DNA of 64,000 nt from Sanderia malayensis (lineage: Eukaryota > Cnidaria > Scyphozoa > Semaeostomeae > Pelagiidae): assembly GCA_013076295.1 (NCBI GenBank), contig RQOL01000824.1, positions 124,001 to 188,000 on the forward strand. Reading direction: 5' to 3'. The translations under genes and the position numbers were made by a program. The notes below the pieces were generated by a model, which was not told where the DNA came from, ran no database searches, and worked only from the letters and a program-made list of their open reading frames with translations. Positions 1 through 11,329 of this stretch are shown here, in pieces; position 1 is the first letter of the stretch; each line of letters starts with the position of its first letter.

Positions 1-687
1 CCCGTTGCCAGGCGATGCATAGGTATCATGAGGCAAGGCCTCTTGGACACCTTGGAAACTAGAATCCTATTTTCCTTCGTCAATGGTTTAAAAAGCCTGC
101 CTCGAGCAACGGGAGCGCCCCGTGGCCAGGCGGCGTGTTTGTGAGTGAGTCAACGTTTTTCTAATGCCGAAACCGACTTAAAATGTGAGTGACGTAATGT
201 GGTTGATATTTGAAGGGATGCTGGAGATCCCCAATATTATTCAACAATTTCAACGACAAAATCTGACCGGGCCGCATGAGTGAGGCTTGCCACCAGAGGA
301 ACCATTTCATACTTTATTGATAATGCAAGATAGATATTTATAACATTTTGTAGAAAAATCGGATAAATTCTCTAAATGCAACTTAATATTACGGATATAC
401 TGGAATGCGATAAGAAATAACAAAATTGAAACAGCAAAAGTCTGGCACACTAGGTGTCCTGGCAAAGTTAATGTTTTAAAAACTATAATCTATCTACGTA
501 CGGCAGTAGAATTAAGATAAAGTTAAACACGGTAATAATAATAGTAAAGGAATTAGTAAAATCAATCCATAAAAGGTACGCTAGGTAACAGTAGGAGGGT
601 GGGATGGTGGGAAATTTTGTCTTGAGTAAGAATTCGAGTTCGTGTGTTTCTAGCACGGAACACGCAATTCAAGTGAGGGGAGAATTA
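1..687. other. Non-coding flank left of the gypsy element
   Basis: No convincing coding region is seen here. The stretch, with 1,063-1,331, lies where the 3' LTR of the minus-strand gypsy element would be expected. I could not match it to the LTR edge on the right side (starting at 15,120), so a 3' LTR is neither confirmed nor excluded. Short GC-rich words near the start recur in inverted form (near 1-10 and 108-117), which may mark the end of another decayed repeat. Confidence 0.4.
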
Positions 688-1059
688 GGGCCTGTTTACA
701 TGAGGTGGGCCAGCCCGGCTAGCCGGGCTGGCTCCCCTTAAGTGAGATCTGGTATTACAATTGATTCTTTTGTTAAATCTAGTTATGTTTATATGAGAAG
801 CGGGCTAGCCCGGCAAGGTGAGACCCGTGAATCGCAAGGTGAGATCCATCTCAGGTGGGATGAAATTTTCCCATATAAACATGGTTCAGTGGGCTGGCTC
901 ACCTAGGCGGGCTGAAAATGACAAGTCTACGCATGCGTATAAGAGGCTGGCCCGGTTAAGCGGGCCAGGATTTGCCCATGTAAACACAAACTAAAAGCTT
1001 TCTCACCAAGGTGAGCTGGCTCGGCTAGCCGGGCTGGCCCACCTCATGTAAACAGGCCC
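688..1059. mobile_element. MITE with TTA target duplication (PIF/Harbinger type)
   Basis: A 372-bp element whose ends are perfect inverted repeats for about 38 bp, starting GGGCCTGTTTACATGAGG on each strand. It is flanked by a direct TTA at 685-687 and 1,060-1,062. Three-base TTA/TAA duplications are typical of PIF/Harbinger elements. The interior has several more GC-rich palindromic blocks (GCCCGGCTAGCCGGGC type) and no coding capacity, so it is non-autonomous. It sits in the presumed 3' LTR or flank of the gypsy element. Confidence 0.8.
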
Positions 1060-1331
1060 TTAGAAAAACAGATGATTTGTTCTGAATGCTAGGTGTGAGT
1101 CACGAGTGTGTTTGCCGTATTCTTATTGGTTAAAGAGAATTGACGTATGCCGTATTCGCGTTCCTATGTTATAACATGTTAAGTTCTTTTCGCATAGATA
1201 GTGGCGCCCCGCCATTGATTTGGCTTCTTGTCACCTAAACGTTAATTAATTTACCTGGGGGCTACAAAATTATTAACAACAATTCATGACAGACATGAAT
1301 TGAGAATATTTTCTTGCGACATTGTCCTTGG

Positions 1332-3917
1332 TTAATCAGATTCATCATTGTTTGAATCAACATTGTCCAATGTTTCTGTTGGTCTTGCTTCACATTCTAA
1401 ATACGGTTTTCATCGATTGACGTGAACGATTGACTTTTTACGTGGACCTTGGTCCAACTTGACATTTACTGACAATAACTTTCTAATTATCCTAAAAGGT
1501 CCATTCCATAAATGTGATAACTTAGATACAAGACCTTGTTTAACCTGTGGAGTATAAAGCCAAACTCTATCTCCTACCTCAAAGTTAACATCTCGCGCAT
1601 TTTTATCGTAAGAAGCGGTTTGTTTGAACTGCGCTCGCTCTATGCTTTGCTGAGCTACATAGCGTGCTTCTTGTGTGCGACGAATTACTTCTTGTTGGTA
1701 GTCGTCTACTGATGCGTATTTACTGATTGGGGCTGTTAATACAACATCAAGCGGTAAACATGGATCTCGACATTAAACAAGATAAAAAGGTGTTTCCTTA
1801 GTTGAATCTTGCATTGCTGTACAATATGCGAATAGCGCAAATGGAATAAATCTATCCCAGTCTCTTTAGTGCTTAGAGACATACATGGAGACCATAGTGC
1901 AAAGAGTGTGATTAAAGCGTTCTGTGAGACCATCAGTTTGAGGATGATATGCGGTCGTATTGATCTTCTTGACTGTAAAAAGATCACACACTTCCTGCAC
2001 TAGCTTAGATAAGAAATTCTTACCTCTGTCAGACAGTAAAGTGCGAGGTGCTCCGTGTCTACAGATAACTTCTTTTACAAATAACTTGGCTATAACATCT
2101 GCACCTGTAGTTCTAACTGCAAATGCTTCTGGTCACTTGGTCAAACTGTCTGTGAACACAACAACATAATGATTACCTAGATCTGTGGTTGGTAATGGTC
2201 CTAAAACATCAACACAAACTCTATCAAATGGTCCTTCTACTGGAATGCTAAGCATAGGTTCTGTTGCTGTTGGTTTAGGTGATTTCTTAGATGCACAATT
2301 CTTGCATGTCTCTATCCAATGAGTTATGTCCTTGTACATTCCTTCCCAAAAGTAACGTTGTCTGATTTTGTCGTACGTCTTTGCTATTCCTAAATGACCT
2401 GACACTACGTCGTCATGCATACTCGCAAGTACATGATCTATCAAACTTCGTGGAACAGCTAACTGACATCGGGTTTCTTGTCTACGGTACGGCGTAGTAG
2501 GACTGTACAAATGATACAAAATATCATCTCTTACGACATACTGATCTGCTTTCGATATGATCTTGCGATCATCTGAAGAATTTCCTGGTAACTTTCCTGA
2601 CTGTAAATACTTCAGTAATTGAGCTAGACTTGGATCCTTACCTTGTAACTCTCCCATGTTTGCTAATTCAAACTTTGGCTGTGACTGTGTAACTACATTT
2701 ACTATCGGCATTCGTGATAGTGCATCTGCATTCGCATTACATCGACCTGGCTTGCAGTCTACTTTAAAATCATAAGCTTTCAACAACTCTGTCCAACGTG
2801 CTAATCTACCCTCGGGACTCTTTAAAGTAAAAAGCCACCTTAACGGATTATGGTCCGTGAAAATCGTAAACTCTCGTCCATACAAGTAATGTCTGAAATA
2901 CTTTACTGACCATACTACTGCAAAGGCTTCCTTCTCTATAGTAGACCAATTTACGCTGCGTTGGGCCTATAGCTTTACTGGCATAAGCTACGACTATTTC
3001 TTGACCGTTACGAAACTGTCCTAACACTGCACCAAATCCTTTATCACTAGCGTCTGACTGAATATAAAACGGAAGACTAAAATCTGGAAATTGTAAGATT
3101 GGAGACGACATGAGTGCTTCTTTCGTGTCACTAAATGCTTGCTTCTGCTCTTCACTCCACTCAAACTGAATATTTTTCTTACCGAGACGATACAAAGGTT
3201 CTGCTCTAATCGAGAAATCCTGTATGAATTTCCTATAGTAGCCTATCAATCCTAGAAATGATCTAAGCTGCGAAAGGTCTTGCGGTACGGGAAAATCGCG
3301 TACTGCATTAATCTTGCTCTCATCTGGAGATAAACCATCCCTAGACAGAACGTGTCCTAAATACTTAACGTGAGAAGCACAAAAACTGCATTTATTAACT
3401 TTTAACTTCAGTCCTTCCGATTCTAAACGTGACAATACTGCTTCTAATCGGCCTACATGTTCTTCAAACGTACGAGAAAAGATAATGATATCATCTAAAT
3501 ATACGAGACACGATTCCCAATTTAATCCTGTGAGTAATATCTCCATTAATCGTTGGAATGTAGCTGGTGCTCCACAAAGACCAAAAGGCATAACTGTAAA
3601 CTCCCATAGTGAATTTCCAGTTCCAGGTGTTGTAAAAGCTGTCTTGTGCATATCTTCTTGCTTAAGCGGAACTTGCCAATAGCCTGATGCTAAATCTAAT
3701 GTTGTGAAATACTGAGCTCCACCTAATGTGTCTAATGTCTCGTCTATACGCGGTAAAGGATAAACATCCTTGCGTGTCACGGCATTTACTTTACGAAAGT
3801 CTACACAGAATCTAGTGCTACCATCCTTTTTACCAACAAGCACCACAGGGCTCGACCACGGACTCTTTGACGGTCTAATGACTTCACGTTTTGCCATGTC
3901 CTTAACATGCGCGTCAA
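1332..3917 (-). pseudogene. Gypsy pol: RT, RNase H and integrase (broken)
   Basis: Reading leftwards, 3,917 to about 2,960 encodes the RT core with the catalytic YLDD box, and about 2,960-2,850 opens RNase H. Then comes an integrase with an H-H-C-C zinc module (GHLGIAKTYDKIRQRYFW then CKNC) and the first catalytic Asp of the DDE core. The frame shifts near 2,960 inside the RNase H region. A TGA stands where a tryptophan codon is expected at 2,133-2,135, and further stops fall near 1,790 and 1,870. The integrase tail continues as recognisable but broken sequence to a stop at 1,332-1,334. Protein synthesis from this copy is not plausible. Confidence 0.85.
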
Positions 3918-3919
3918 TA

Positions 3920-4706
3920 GAGAGTTTATGATTCACAACGCGCCTGCCCAAGACGCGTCTGGGAGCTATGAGAGCTAGTAAAAGCGCGTCTTCTGTTAAT
4001 TATGATTATGATTCCAAAATTTTTAAGACGCGCCACTATTTCCCTCCAAAAAAATCAAAATGGAAAATTTAGAATTGAACACAAATGATATTGCTAATTT
4101 TAATGACGAAGAATAGCATCACATCATGCTGAAACGACCAATTCATTTTTTGCCTTATGAAAACAAAGTTCATGTCAAAATATTTCGTAAGTGAAGTCAA
4201 TAGATCGTGAAAAAATATATAGAGAAATGTATTCATGACAATTCTTTGGAGTTTATTTTAAGTCATATCAACATAAATCAATTCTCGATGTGTTCCTTAA
4301 TTAATTTAAAAAGCATTTCTAAATGTCCTAAAACGAACTAAAAACATTTATGACTTTTTGGAACTTGTGCTGGTGACGGTGTTCCTGAAGAGTAGGCCAT
4401 TTTCCTGAGAAAACAAAAGAATAGCAAAATTACCTCTAAACATTGCTAAATACTTCGAACAAACAAAAATTTAATCTATATATATTATGTGGACCTTCAA
4501 TTTATAAAAATTACGAAAGTTAGTTGCAAATACCTACCAAATAATTGACGATGTTTTCTGTGTTGTGAAGACGCGCTTGCAATTACAAAATCAGTGTTGC
4601 GAAATTGCTCAAGACGCGTCTCTGCAAAGGGTCATCCCCAAATCTGCGACAGTTAACAAAGCTCCCAGCGCGTCTTGCGTTGGCGCGTCGTGAATCATAA
4701 ACTCTC
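3920..4706. mobile_element. 787-bp MITE inserted at a TA site in gypsy pol
   Basis: The two ends are imperfect inverted repeats of about 47 bp that start GAGAGTTTATGATTCAC on each strand. They are flanked by TA at 3,918-3,919 and 4,707-4,708, consistent with a Tc1/mariner-type TA duplication. With the element removed, the gypsy reading frame on each side joins in phase. The interior is AT-rich with several AAGACGCG-type words and no coding region, so the element is non-autonomous. Confidence 0.75.
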
Positions 4707-5196
4707 TATTAACCTTACGTTGCGCTTCGGGTACTCTATACACCAATTGCATCGTGCGCCCTCTAGGGGTCTGGGAACTAGTTTTTGGGTGAAAAATTAT
4801 TTCACCCTCGGCATCTTCGACAGTATTGCTGAAAGTGTACTCTCATTTTGTTCGTATTTTCACGTTTATATCTTTGGCGTAGTCTGTAATCTTTGGAACA
4901 GCTTTCTTAAAACCTCTTGTAAGTACTACGTTCTTGCCAACTACGAAAACGATGGATTTTCAATTGCTTTCTGCGATGAAAGTAGAGTTAGTCGAAGCCC
5001 TAAGGCCTTCCTTCGCCTTCGTCTTCGAGGATTGAAGAAATGGTTGCCAGAGCTTTTGTGGCTATTGAAAACAAGGTTCAAATTATCCGAATAGCCGAAG
5101 AAGTTGAAGAAGCATTACAAGTACAAAAGAAAGTGCAAAAGTTCCCTTTTTGTGCTTGCAACCAAATTGGATTTCATTTTATTGGGATGACCTGAA

Positions 5197-6420
5197 ATCA
5201 TAACATTCTAGCAAATTGGGTAACGGAAAATCTGAAGACAGTTTTGGCATCTGTGGGGGTAGATGGTCATTTTAAGCCCTGGGAACATTCTGGCAAATGT
5301 GCCATTACGTAATCGATGACATCATGTGACCACAGTCACAAGAAATCCGACCTCCGAATATCCGACCGCTGATTAGTTCACTGGAAAGAATATCTGACAC
5401 CGAACAAATAATTATAAAACATTAATATGATTTGACTTATATTTCGAGAAATATAGCCATTTCAAAAGTGTCGAAAAATTCAAAATGGCGGATAGAAAAT
5501 TCTGCTCGATTCGGATATCTGAACCGAATTAATCGAGTGGAGGGTTTATTCCATTGTTAACGCAATAAAACAGTAAAATAATAAGCAAAACATTTAAATA
5601 GGAGCTGCTGACCTGAAATCAAAGCTATATAAAAACCAAATTTGATTGTTACGTTATGGAAGCCATTCATCAAAGGAATCGGCACTTGAAGAGGAATCAG
5701 ACATTTTCGGACATACTTCCTTCATCATCAAAATCAGAAACTTATGGCTCTTTTGTTCTACTTACTGCACTTTCCTCATCACCCTCATCACCTTCGTCAT
5801 AGACTTTTTCCTTCTTGGTCTTTTCCCTTATTTGGTGCTATCATCATAACTCATTTCCGAGTCTGCTTTTTGTGGATCCCGTTGCTTAGCACCCAGCCCC
5901 CAACTTCTTTGGCTTTCCATGCAATGACAGAGATGGGGGCAACTTTTTCTCTTTGAACCAAACAGGTGCAACAAGCTGGACTTCTTCATTCCATTTCCAT
6001 TCATTCATTTCCATTGAAACATCTGGCATCATTACTTCAGTGCAGCGAAGCCAGTGAAATAGCTAATAATTCACTCTTTTGATTGCTTCTTCAGCTGAAT
6101 CTGGATCCGGAGGAATAGCACTTGATGACTTTACCTTCAGCTCTTTGTAAATTTGCAATCGGGCGGGTCGTGACATATTTCAGTTGTCTTTCCATTGTAG
6201 AAGACGGTTCTAATGAACTCCTTTACTTTTTCTAATTCAGACTCTTTGATAGTCGATAGTTTTCCCAATCTATCAAGCAGACGACATTTTTTAGTGCTTT
6301 AAGCAATTTTTTCAAAATTTAACTTTTTCAACCTTAAAGAAGTAAGACGTTGTGTCGCATCCGACAGAGCATGGATTGCTGGCCAAGCATTGCACATGTC
6401 AGGTCCGATGGCATCACATA
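5197..6420. repeat. Left arm of large foldback element
   Basis: This arm of about 1.2 kb recurs as a reverse complement at 7,750-8,977 with only scattered substitutions and indels. The outer ends match from ATCATAACATTCTAGC on each strand. Antisense in this arm lies the same degenerate coding segment that reads forward in the right arm. No target duplication was found outside the arms. Confidence 0.8.
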
Positions 6421-6929
6421 TTCCGTATCATTGTTAAAAGAAGATTGCCAAGCGTTTGATCTCATTTTAGCAAAAGCAATGAGTTTGGAGGATGCTTTTT
6501 GCTTCCCTATCATATCTGTTGCCCTTGCTTTAGCCACTCCGGATGGTTCACTTCGACAGTCAGATAAAGCCTCTCTACGATATTTATTGATCTCCAAATC
6601 AAAATTGTCAACCCAAACGTAGATGGACTTGAAGCCGCGAGGTTATTAAAATCTAAAAATTTGCGGGGAGTAGATTATCTGTTTGCTTCGTTTTCTGCAG
6701 CCACCTGAAGGGTCAACACCATCTGTTGTTGGGATAATCAAAGATACGTATAGGGAACGAAATGTAAAGAACAGCGCAAGAAAGGCTTGCGGGGAGACAG
6801 GATTTAATGTCAGGCTAGAAGGTTTCGGTCAGCACATGCCCCTGTGAACAAATTGAAATAAGTTTTTACAAATGGGAAAACAAAGAAGAGCTAATAAATT
6901 TAATCTTCAATACACAACTACTGCTCTCA
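6421..6929. other. Loop of foldback, left part, no recognised gene
   Basis: About 500 bp between the left arm and the LINE fragment. A short open frame crosses the arm junction near 6,350-6,622, but it has no family signature and overlaps an equally long frame on the other strand. I do not call a gene here. Confidence 0.4.
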
Positions 6930-7518
6930 ACTTTGGCATCCTTCAGCTGTGAGCGAAACTCAGTCATTGGAAATGTTGCAGCGATCCTTTCTAAGGCAGA
7001 AAACAGAGACTAGAATGCTATCTTACTGGGAGCAACTGAAATCAGTTCACCTCTACTCCCTTGAAAGAAGACGAGAAAGGTACCTAGCTCTCTATACTTG
7101 GAAGATTCTAGAAGGTACAGCACCCAACATCTCTAGTAGTCTCTCTTGTATCACTGCTAAGTGGCACTGTCGCAGAGGAAGAGAATGCAAAGTACCCACA
7201 GTTCGCCCCTCAGCTTCTCAACGCGTTCAGAAAAAACGGAGGGCCTCTTTTGCCATCAAAGGTCCTAGGCTGTTCAACTGCTTGCCAAAATGCAGTCGGA
7301 GCTTACAGAATGTCTCAGTGGATCAATTCAAATTTGAGCTTGACAGGCTCTTAGCAACAATTCCTGATGAGACATTAATACCTGGTTACACGCAGTACAG
7401 AAGGGCGAATTCAAACAGCCTATTAGATTGGGTAACATCCTGGCATCTCCCAGAAGAAGATGGAAGGCACCTTGGTGCTCACCATCTTGCAGCCAAGGCT
7501 TCAACGAGGTCAGGGTGA
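6930..7518 (+). pseudogene. C-terminal fragment of a LINE reverse transcriptase
   Basis: The open frame (about 190 codons, stop at 7,516-7,518) has the conserved tail found after the RT domain of non-LTR retrotransposons. It has a tryptophan-histidine-proline turn at the start, then a YWEQLKSVHLYSLERRRERY segment, YTWKILEG, a basic RRGRECKVP stretch, GPRLFNCLP, and a final FKFELDRLL...IPDE...NSLLDW block. There is no catalytic RT core upstream, so this is a 5'-truncated fragment. It lies in the loop between the two foldback arms and reads in the plus direction. The exact clade (jockey/CR1-like or other) cannot be fixed by eye. Confidence 0.8.
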
Positions 7519-7749
7519 TATCGTCAAAGCCAACTCAAGTAACTCAAGTAAGTAACATTCAATGTGATGATGTAACTTCTGATGATGCCTGGCTCCAGGC
7601 CAGGCGAAAATTTAAGTATATAAAAACCGAGGTTAGTTTTTTCCATAATGATGTTTATATATATTGATTAACATTCAATGTGAAGATTGAAGAAAGTATT
7701 TGCAACAACTATTCATCATGACAGAAGGGTCATTAACTTCACTCAATAT

Positions 7750-8977
7750 ATGGTGCTATCGGACCTGACATGTGCAATGCTTTGCCAGCAATCCATGCTC
7801 TGTCGGATGCGACACAACGTCTTACTTCTTTAAGGTTGAAAAAGTTAAATTTTGAAAAAATTGCTTAAAGCACTAGAAAATGTCGTCTGCTTGCTAGATA
7901 GATTAGGAAAACTATCGACTATCAAAGAGTCTGAATCAGAAAAGGTAAAGGAGTTCATTAGAACCGTCTTCTACAATGGAAAGACAACTGAAGTATGTCA
8001 CGACCCGCCCGATTGCGAATTTACAAAGAGCTGAAAGTAAAGTCATCAAGTGCTATTCCTCCGGATCCAGATTCAGCTGAAGAAGCAATCAAAAGAGTGA
8101 ATTATCAGCTATTTCACTGGCTTCGCTGCACTGAAGTAATGATGCCAGATGTTTCAATGGAAATGAATGGATGGAAATGGAATGAAGAAGCCCAGCTTGT
8201 TGCACCTGTTTGGTTCAAAGAGAAAAAGTTGCCCCATCTCTGTCATTGCATGGAAAGCCAAAGAAGCTAGGGGCTGGGGGCTAAGCAACGGGATCCACAA
8301 GAAGCAGACTCGGAAATGAGTTATGATGATAGCACCAAATAAGGGAAAAGACCAAGAAGGAAAAAAGTCTATGACGGAGGTGATGAGGGTGATGAGGAAA
8401 GTGCAGTAAGTAGAACAAAAGAGCCATAAGTTTCTGATTTTGATGATGAAAAAAGTATGTCCGAAAATGTCTGATTCCTCTTCAAGTGCCGATTGCTTTG
8501 ATGAATGGCTTCCATAACGTAACAATCAAATTTGGTTTTTATATAGCTTTGATTTCAGGTCAGCAGCTCCTATTTAAATGTTTTGCTTATTATTTTACTG
8601 TTTTATTGCATTAACAATGGAATAAACCCTCCACTCGATTAATTCGGTTCAGATATCCGAATCGAGCAGAATTTTCTATCCGCCATTTTGAATTTTTCGA
8701 CACTTTTGAAATGGCTATATTTCTCGAAATACAAGTCAAATTATATTAATGTTTTATAATTATTTGTTTGGTGTCAGATATTCTTTCCAGTGAATTAATC
8801 AGCGGTCGGATATTCGGAGGTCGGATTTCTTGTGACCGTGGTCACATGACGTCATCGATTACGTCACAATGGCACATTTGCCAGAATGTTCCCAGAGCTT
8901 AAAATGACCATCTACTCCCACAGATGCCAAAACTGTCTTCAGATTTTCCGTTACCCAATTTGCTAGAATGTTATGAT
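7750..8977. repeat. Right arm of large foldback element
   Basis: Reverse complement of 5,197-6,420. The inner end begins close to a word shared with the left arm (GGACCTGACATGTGCAATGC) and the outer end stops at 8,977. The identity is high over about 1.2 kb, which implies a fairly recent inverted duplication or a homogenised transposon end. Confidence 0.8.
7852..8270 (+). pseudogene. Degenerate coding segment in foldback arm
   Basis: Two overlapping open frames in the right arm look like one broken coding segment, with a frame change near 8,000-8,035. The visible order is a helical acidic stretch (LGKLSTIKESESEKVKEF), FYNGKT, PPDPDSAEEAIKRVNYQLFHW, then GWKWNEEAQLVAPVWF. This pattern (PP..ALxxHxxRxxYQ..W, then GW...L.PxW) resembles a family of mobile-element-associated proteins in invertebrate genomes that often precedes a cysteine-rich tail. 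I do not know its function. The left arm carries the same segment on the minus strand. Confidence 0.4.
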
Positions 8978-9049
8978 AAACTCCTTGTCTAGGGGGGCTC
9001 TATATCAGCAATGGCAGCATAAGTCCTTATAATATCATCAGCATATGGA

Positions 9050-9430
9050 AGGACTAGGGGTCATCACTCGCTTCGCTCGTTCGCCCCAGCCCGTCAAGTA
9101 AAAAAGGCTTAATCTGGTTGGCGCACTTCGTGCGCTGCATTCGCTTACGCTCATGCCCCTTTCTACCCCACTACAATGGGTTAGCTCGCTACGCTCGCCT
9201 ATGGTTGGCGCACTTCGCGCGCTGCATTCACTAACGCTCATGCCCCTTTCAACCCCACTTACAATGGGTTAGCTCGCTGCGCTCGCCTGTTTATCTATTA
9301 TCAAGAAACATTGACTGATAGGGCGCACTTCGTGCGCTGTATTCGCTTCGCTCATGCCTCTTTCAACCCCACGTACAATGGGTTAGCTCGCTGCGCTCGC
9401 CTGTCTATCTGTTATCAAGAAACATTGACT
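9050..9430. repeat. Imperfect tandem repeat of palindrome-rich units
   Basis: Roughly three units of about 90-125 bp share GCGCACTTCGTGCGCTG, GCTCATGCC, CCTTTC, TACAATGGGTTAGCTCGCT and CGCTCGCCT blocks. Units start near 9,118, 9,203 and 9,322. The last two also share a TTATCAAGAAACATTGACTG block. Several words are self-complementary. The array is more GC-rich than its surroundings and has no coding potential. Confidence 0.7.
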
Positions 9431-9860
9431 GATTTGTTTTTAAAACTTCACATTAGGCCTAAGCGTCACAGTATGCCGAAGCAACACTGGCGGTCGTACA
9501 AAAACTAAAACTATCACACTCAAAAAACAAAACAAAACTATCACCTGTGTTCTCAATTGTCTCCTGTAATTTTTCAGAGGTCTTTCAAACAATTAGCAAG
9601 GCTTTACAAAGATAATTCAGGTCGTAAAACATTTTGAAAGGCGCCCAGTTATCCTTTGTGTTGAAAACAAAAACACGCGTCTTCTCCAAAAGTACCTGCT
9701 GTTCAACCCGAGGGCTAATTTGCATGATAACGAAAAACGCGTGACTTTTCACGTGAAGTCACGAAAGAGCCAATCAAATCGCAGCAAAAGGCGAAACGCG
9801 TCACGTGAAGAGCGAACGCTTTCTTCGAAATTGGAGTTCGCGACGGGAATTTGGAAGTTT
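9431..9860. other. Spacer inside composite element
   Basis: About 430 bp without a gene, between the tandem array and the retroelement palindrome. It contains short CACGTGAAGTCACG-like words and ends in GAATTTGGAAGTTT (9,847-9,860), a 14-bp word repeated directly at 12,745-12,758 on the far side of the palindrome. Confidence 0.5.
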
Positions 9861-9904
9861 TATTGCTAATAATTCTTGATGAGGCCATAAAGGAATTGGT
9901 CAAC

Positions 9905-11322
9905 TTCATGTTAGAGAGAATGAATCAAACAGATCACGCAAGTATAATTCCTTCGACGCACTGCAAATTAGTTTCAGTCTATGATTTTCAAGATTCGGCC
10001 CTACTAGGCCCTATTCATAATCAAACTAAAAATTCTAATGCTACGAACGTTGCTAATTGTTTACTGGTCGAATTCGATTGATTACCACAATAAGCTCTTC
10101 GAGCTGGTCAATCTTCACCGCGATCTCAAACGTCGAAACTCGAACTTCACTGCGAATCCACATGCACCCGAGGGAGGCTGACGTAATTCCACTCCGATTT
10201 ATTGTTTATAAGATTTTCTCGCGTCGTCCTGCTTATCCTCACCGCTTCAGATATTTGCCTCAGCATTGCATCATTTCTGTAATTCCCGGTTATATTCATT
10301 CTGAAATCTTGAATCTCGCCGTCATGTTTTTCACTGCAGTGCCTCCAAATTACTGAAGACTCAGATCTTCTGTCGAGCTCTTCCAAGTGCTGTTTCCCGC
10401 GCGTAAATCCATTCTTTGACGACTCTCCATGGTACTTCACATCCCGGCCTTGTTGCTCACACCCAACACACGCTATCTCATAATTTATTCCGTCTTTAGA
10501 GCATGATCCTCGACCTCCAGTCTTGCATATCAAACATGTCTCACGATTGCAAGATGCTTCCTTGAACGGATCAGATCTTTGAAGCTGACTCTTCAACGAA
10601 CGACCGGCTTTCTCGACAACACGAATGCGGACACCACACCTGTCAATTTCATTTTGGTACTTGCGTTTCAATTCAGACCCCGGAGTTGACTGTATAAAGA
10701 TCACAGAATCATACTTCCCGTTCTTGTACCAGTTAAGCACTCTGTTCTTCTTGGCTTTATCCCGTTCCTCCCGGTTCCACTCAAACGGACGATATAGGGG
10801 GCGTTCTCCTAGTTCAACTCTCCGATGAATCTCGTCATACGCCTTAAGAGCCGAGTTGACAATCTCGTACCGAAACTTCTTATGAAAGCCAGAAAACTGC
10901 ATCCGGAGAACCATGTTACTGACGTGTTGTGCAACCTCTTCCCATGGAATATACGCCGAGCAGTTAAGGAGTACCCGTAGAACCTCTTGTGTGAGAATTG
11001 TTCGCTTCTGTCTCATCGGTAGTGCTGACTCTGCATTTATCATTGCTTTTGACGAAACTGCCTTTGCGTAGAACTCGTGAACGATCTTCTTGGCTCCTCC
11101 TACATCCTGAACGTGCAGTTTTAAATCCAGTGATGGCATCTTTCCGTCGTCGTGGTTGGAAGGGCAGTCTATCTCCAGTTGTATCGATGGGTGGATGCTA
11201 TTCCCTATACTCTTGATGACTTCCATCGTTCGTCTATCTCCTGGAACAAGTAAGTCACTCTCTATCGCCATTTCGTCTACAACCAACCGTCCTTCTATAA
11301 ACCTGGTTCCAGCAGGTACTTC
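9905..11322 (-). repeat. Left arm of 2.84-kb palindrome
   Basis: This 1,418-bp arm pairs with 11,330-12,747. The proteins read from the two arms are identical along their whole sense length, so few if any substitutions separate the arms. The axis of symmetry is at position 11,326. Confidence 0.9.
10147..11322 (-). pseudogene. GIY-YIG retroelement C-terminal ORF, left copy
   Basis: The sense part starts at the palindrome axis, so the first residues of the longer open frame (to 11,496) are antisense read-through and should be ignored. The sense protein has a helical region (FYAKAVSSKAMINAESALPM, VLRVLLNCS), a SGFHKKFRYEIVNSALKAY segment, a basic linker, a cysteine cluster (CNRETCLIC), and then a GIY-YIG-like nuclease core: YEIACVGC, KYHGESSKNGFTRGKQHLEEL, a later WRHCSEKH. 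The RT domain that should precede it is missing. The product, if any, would be a truncated endonuclease-bearing tail. Confidence 0.65.
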
Positions 11323-11329
11323 GGCTGAT

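Noticed and set aside
4675..5094. Open frame of about 140 codons at the composite element's left end
   Set aside because: It runs through the MITE end, a strip of gypsy and the TIR. It has no family signature and is a chance frame.
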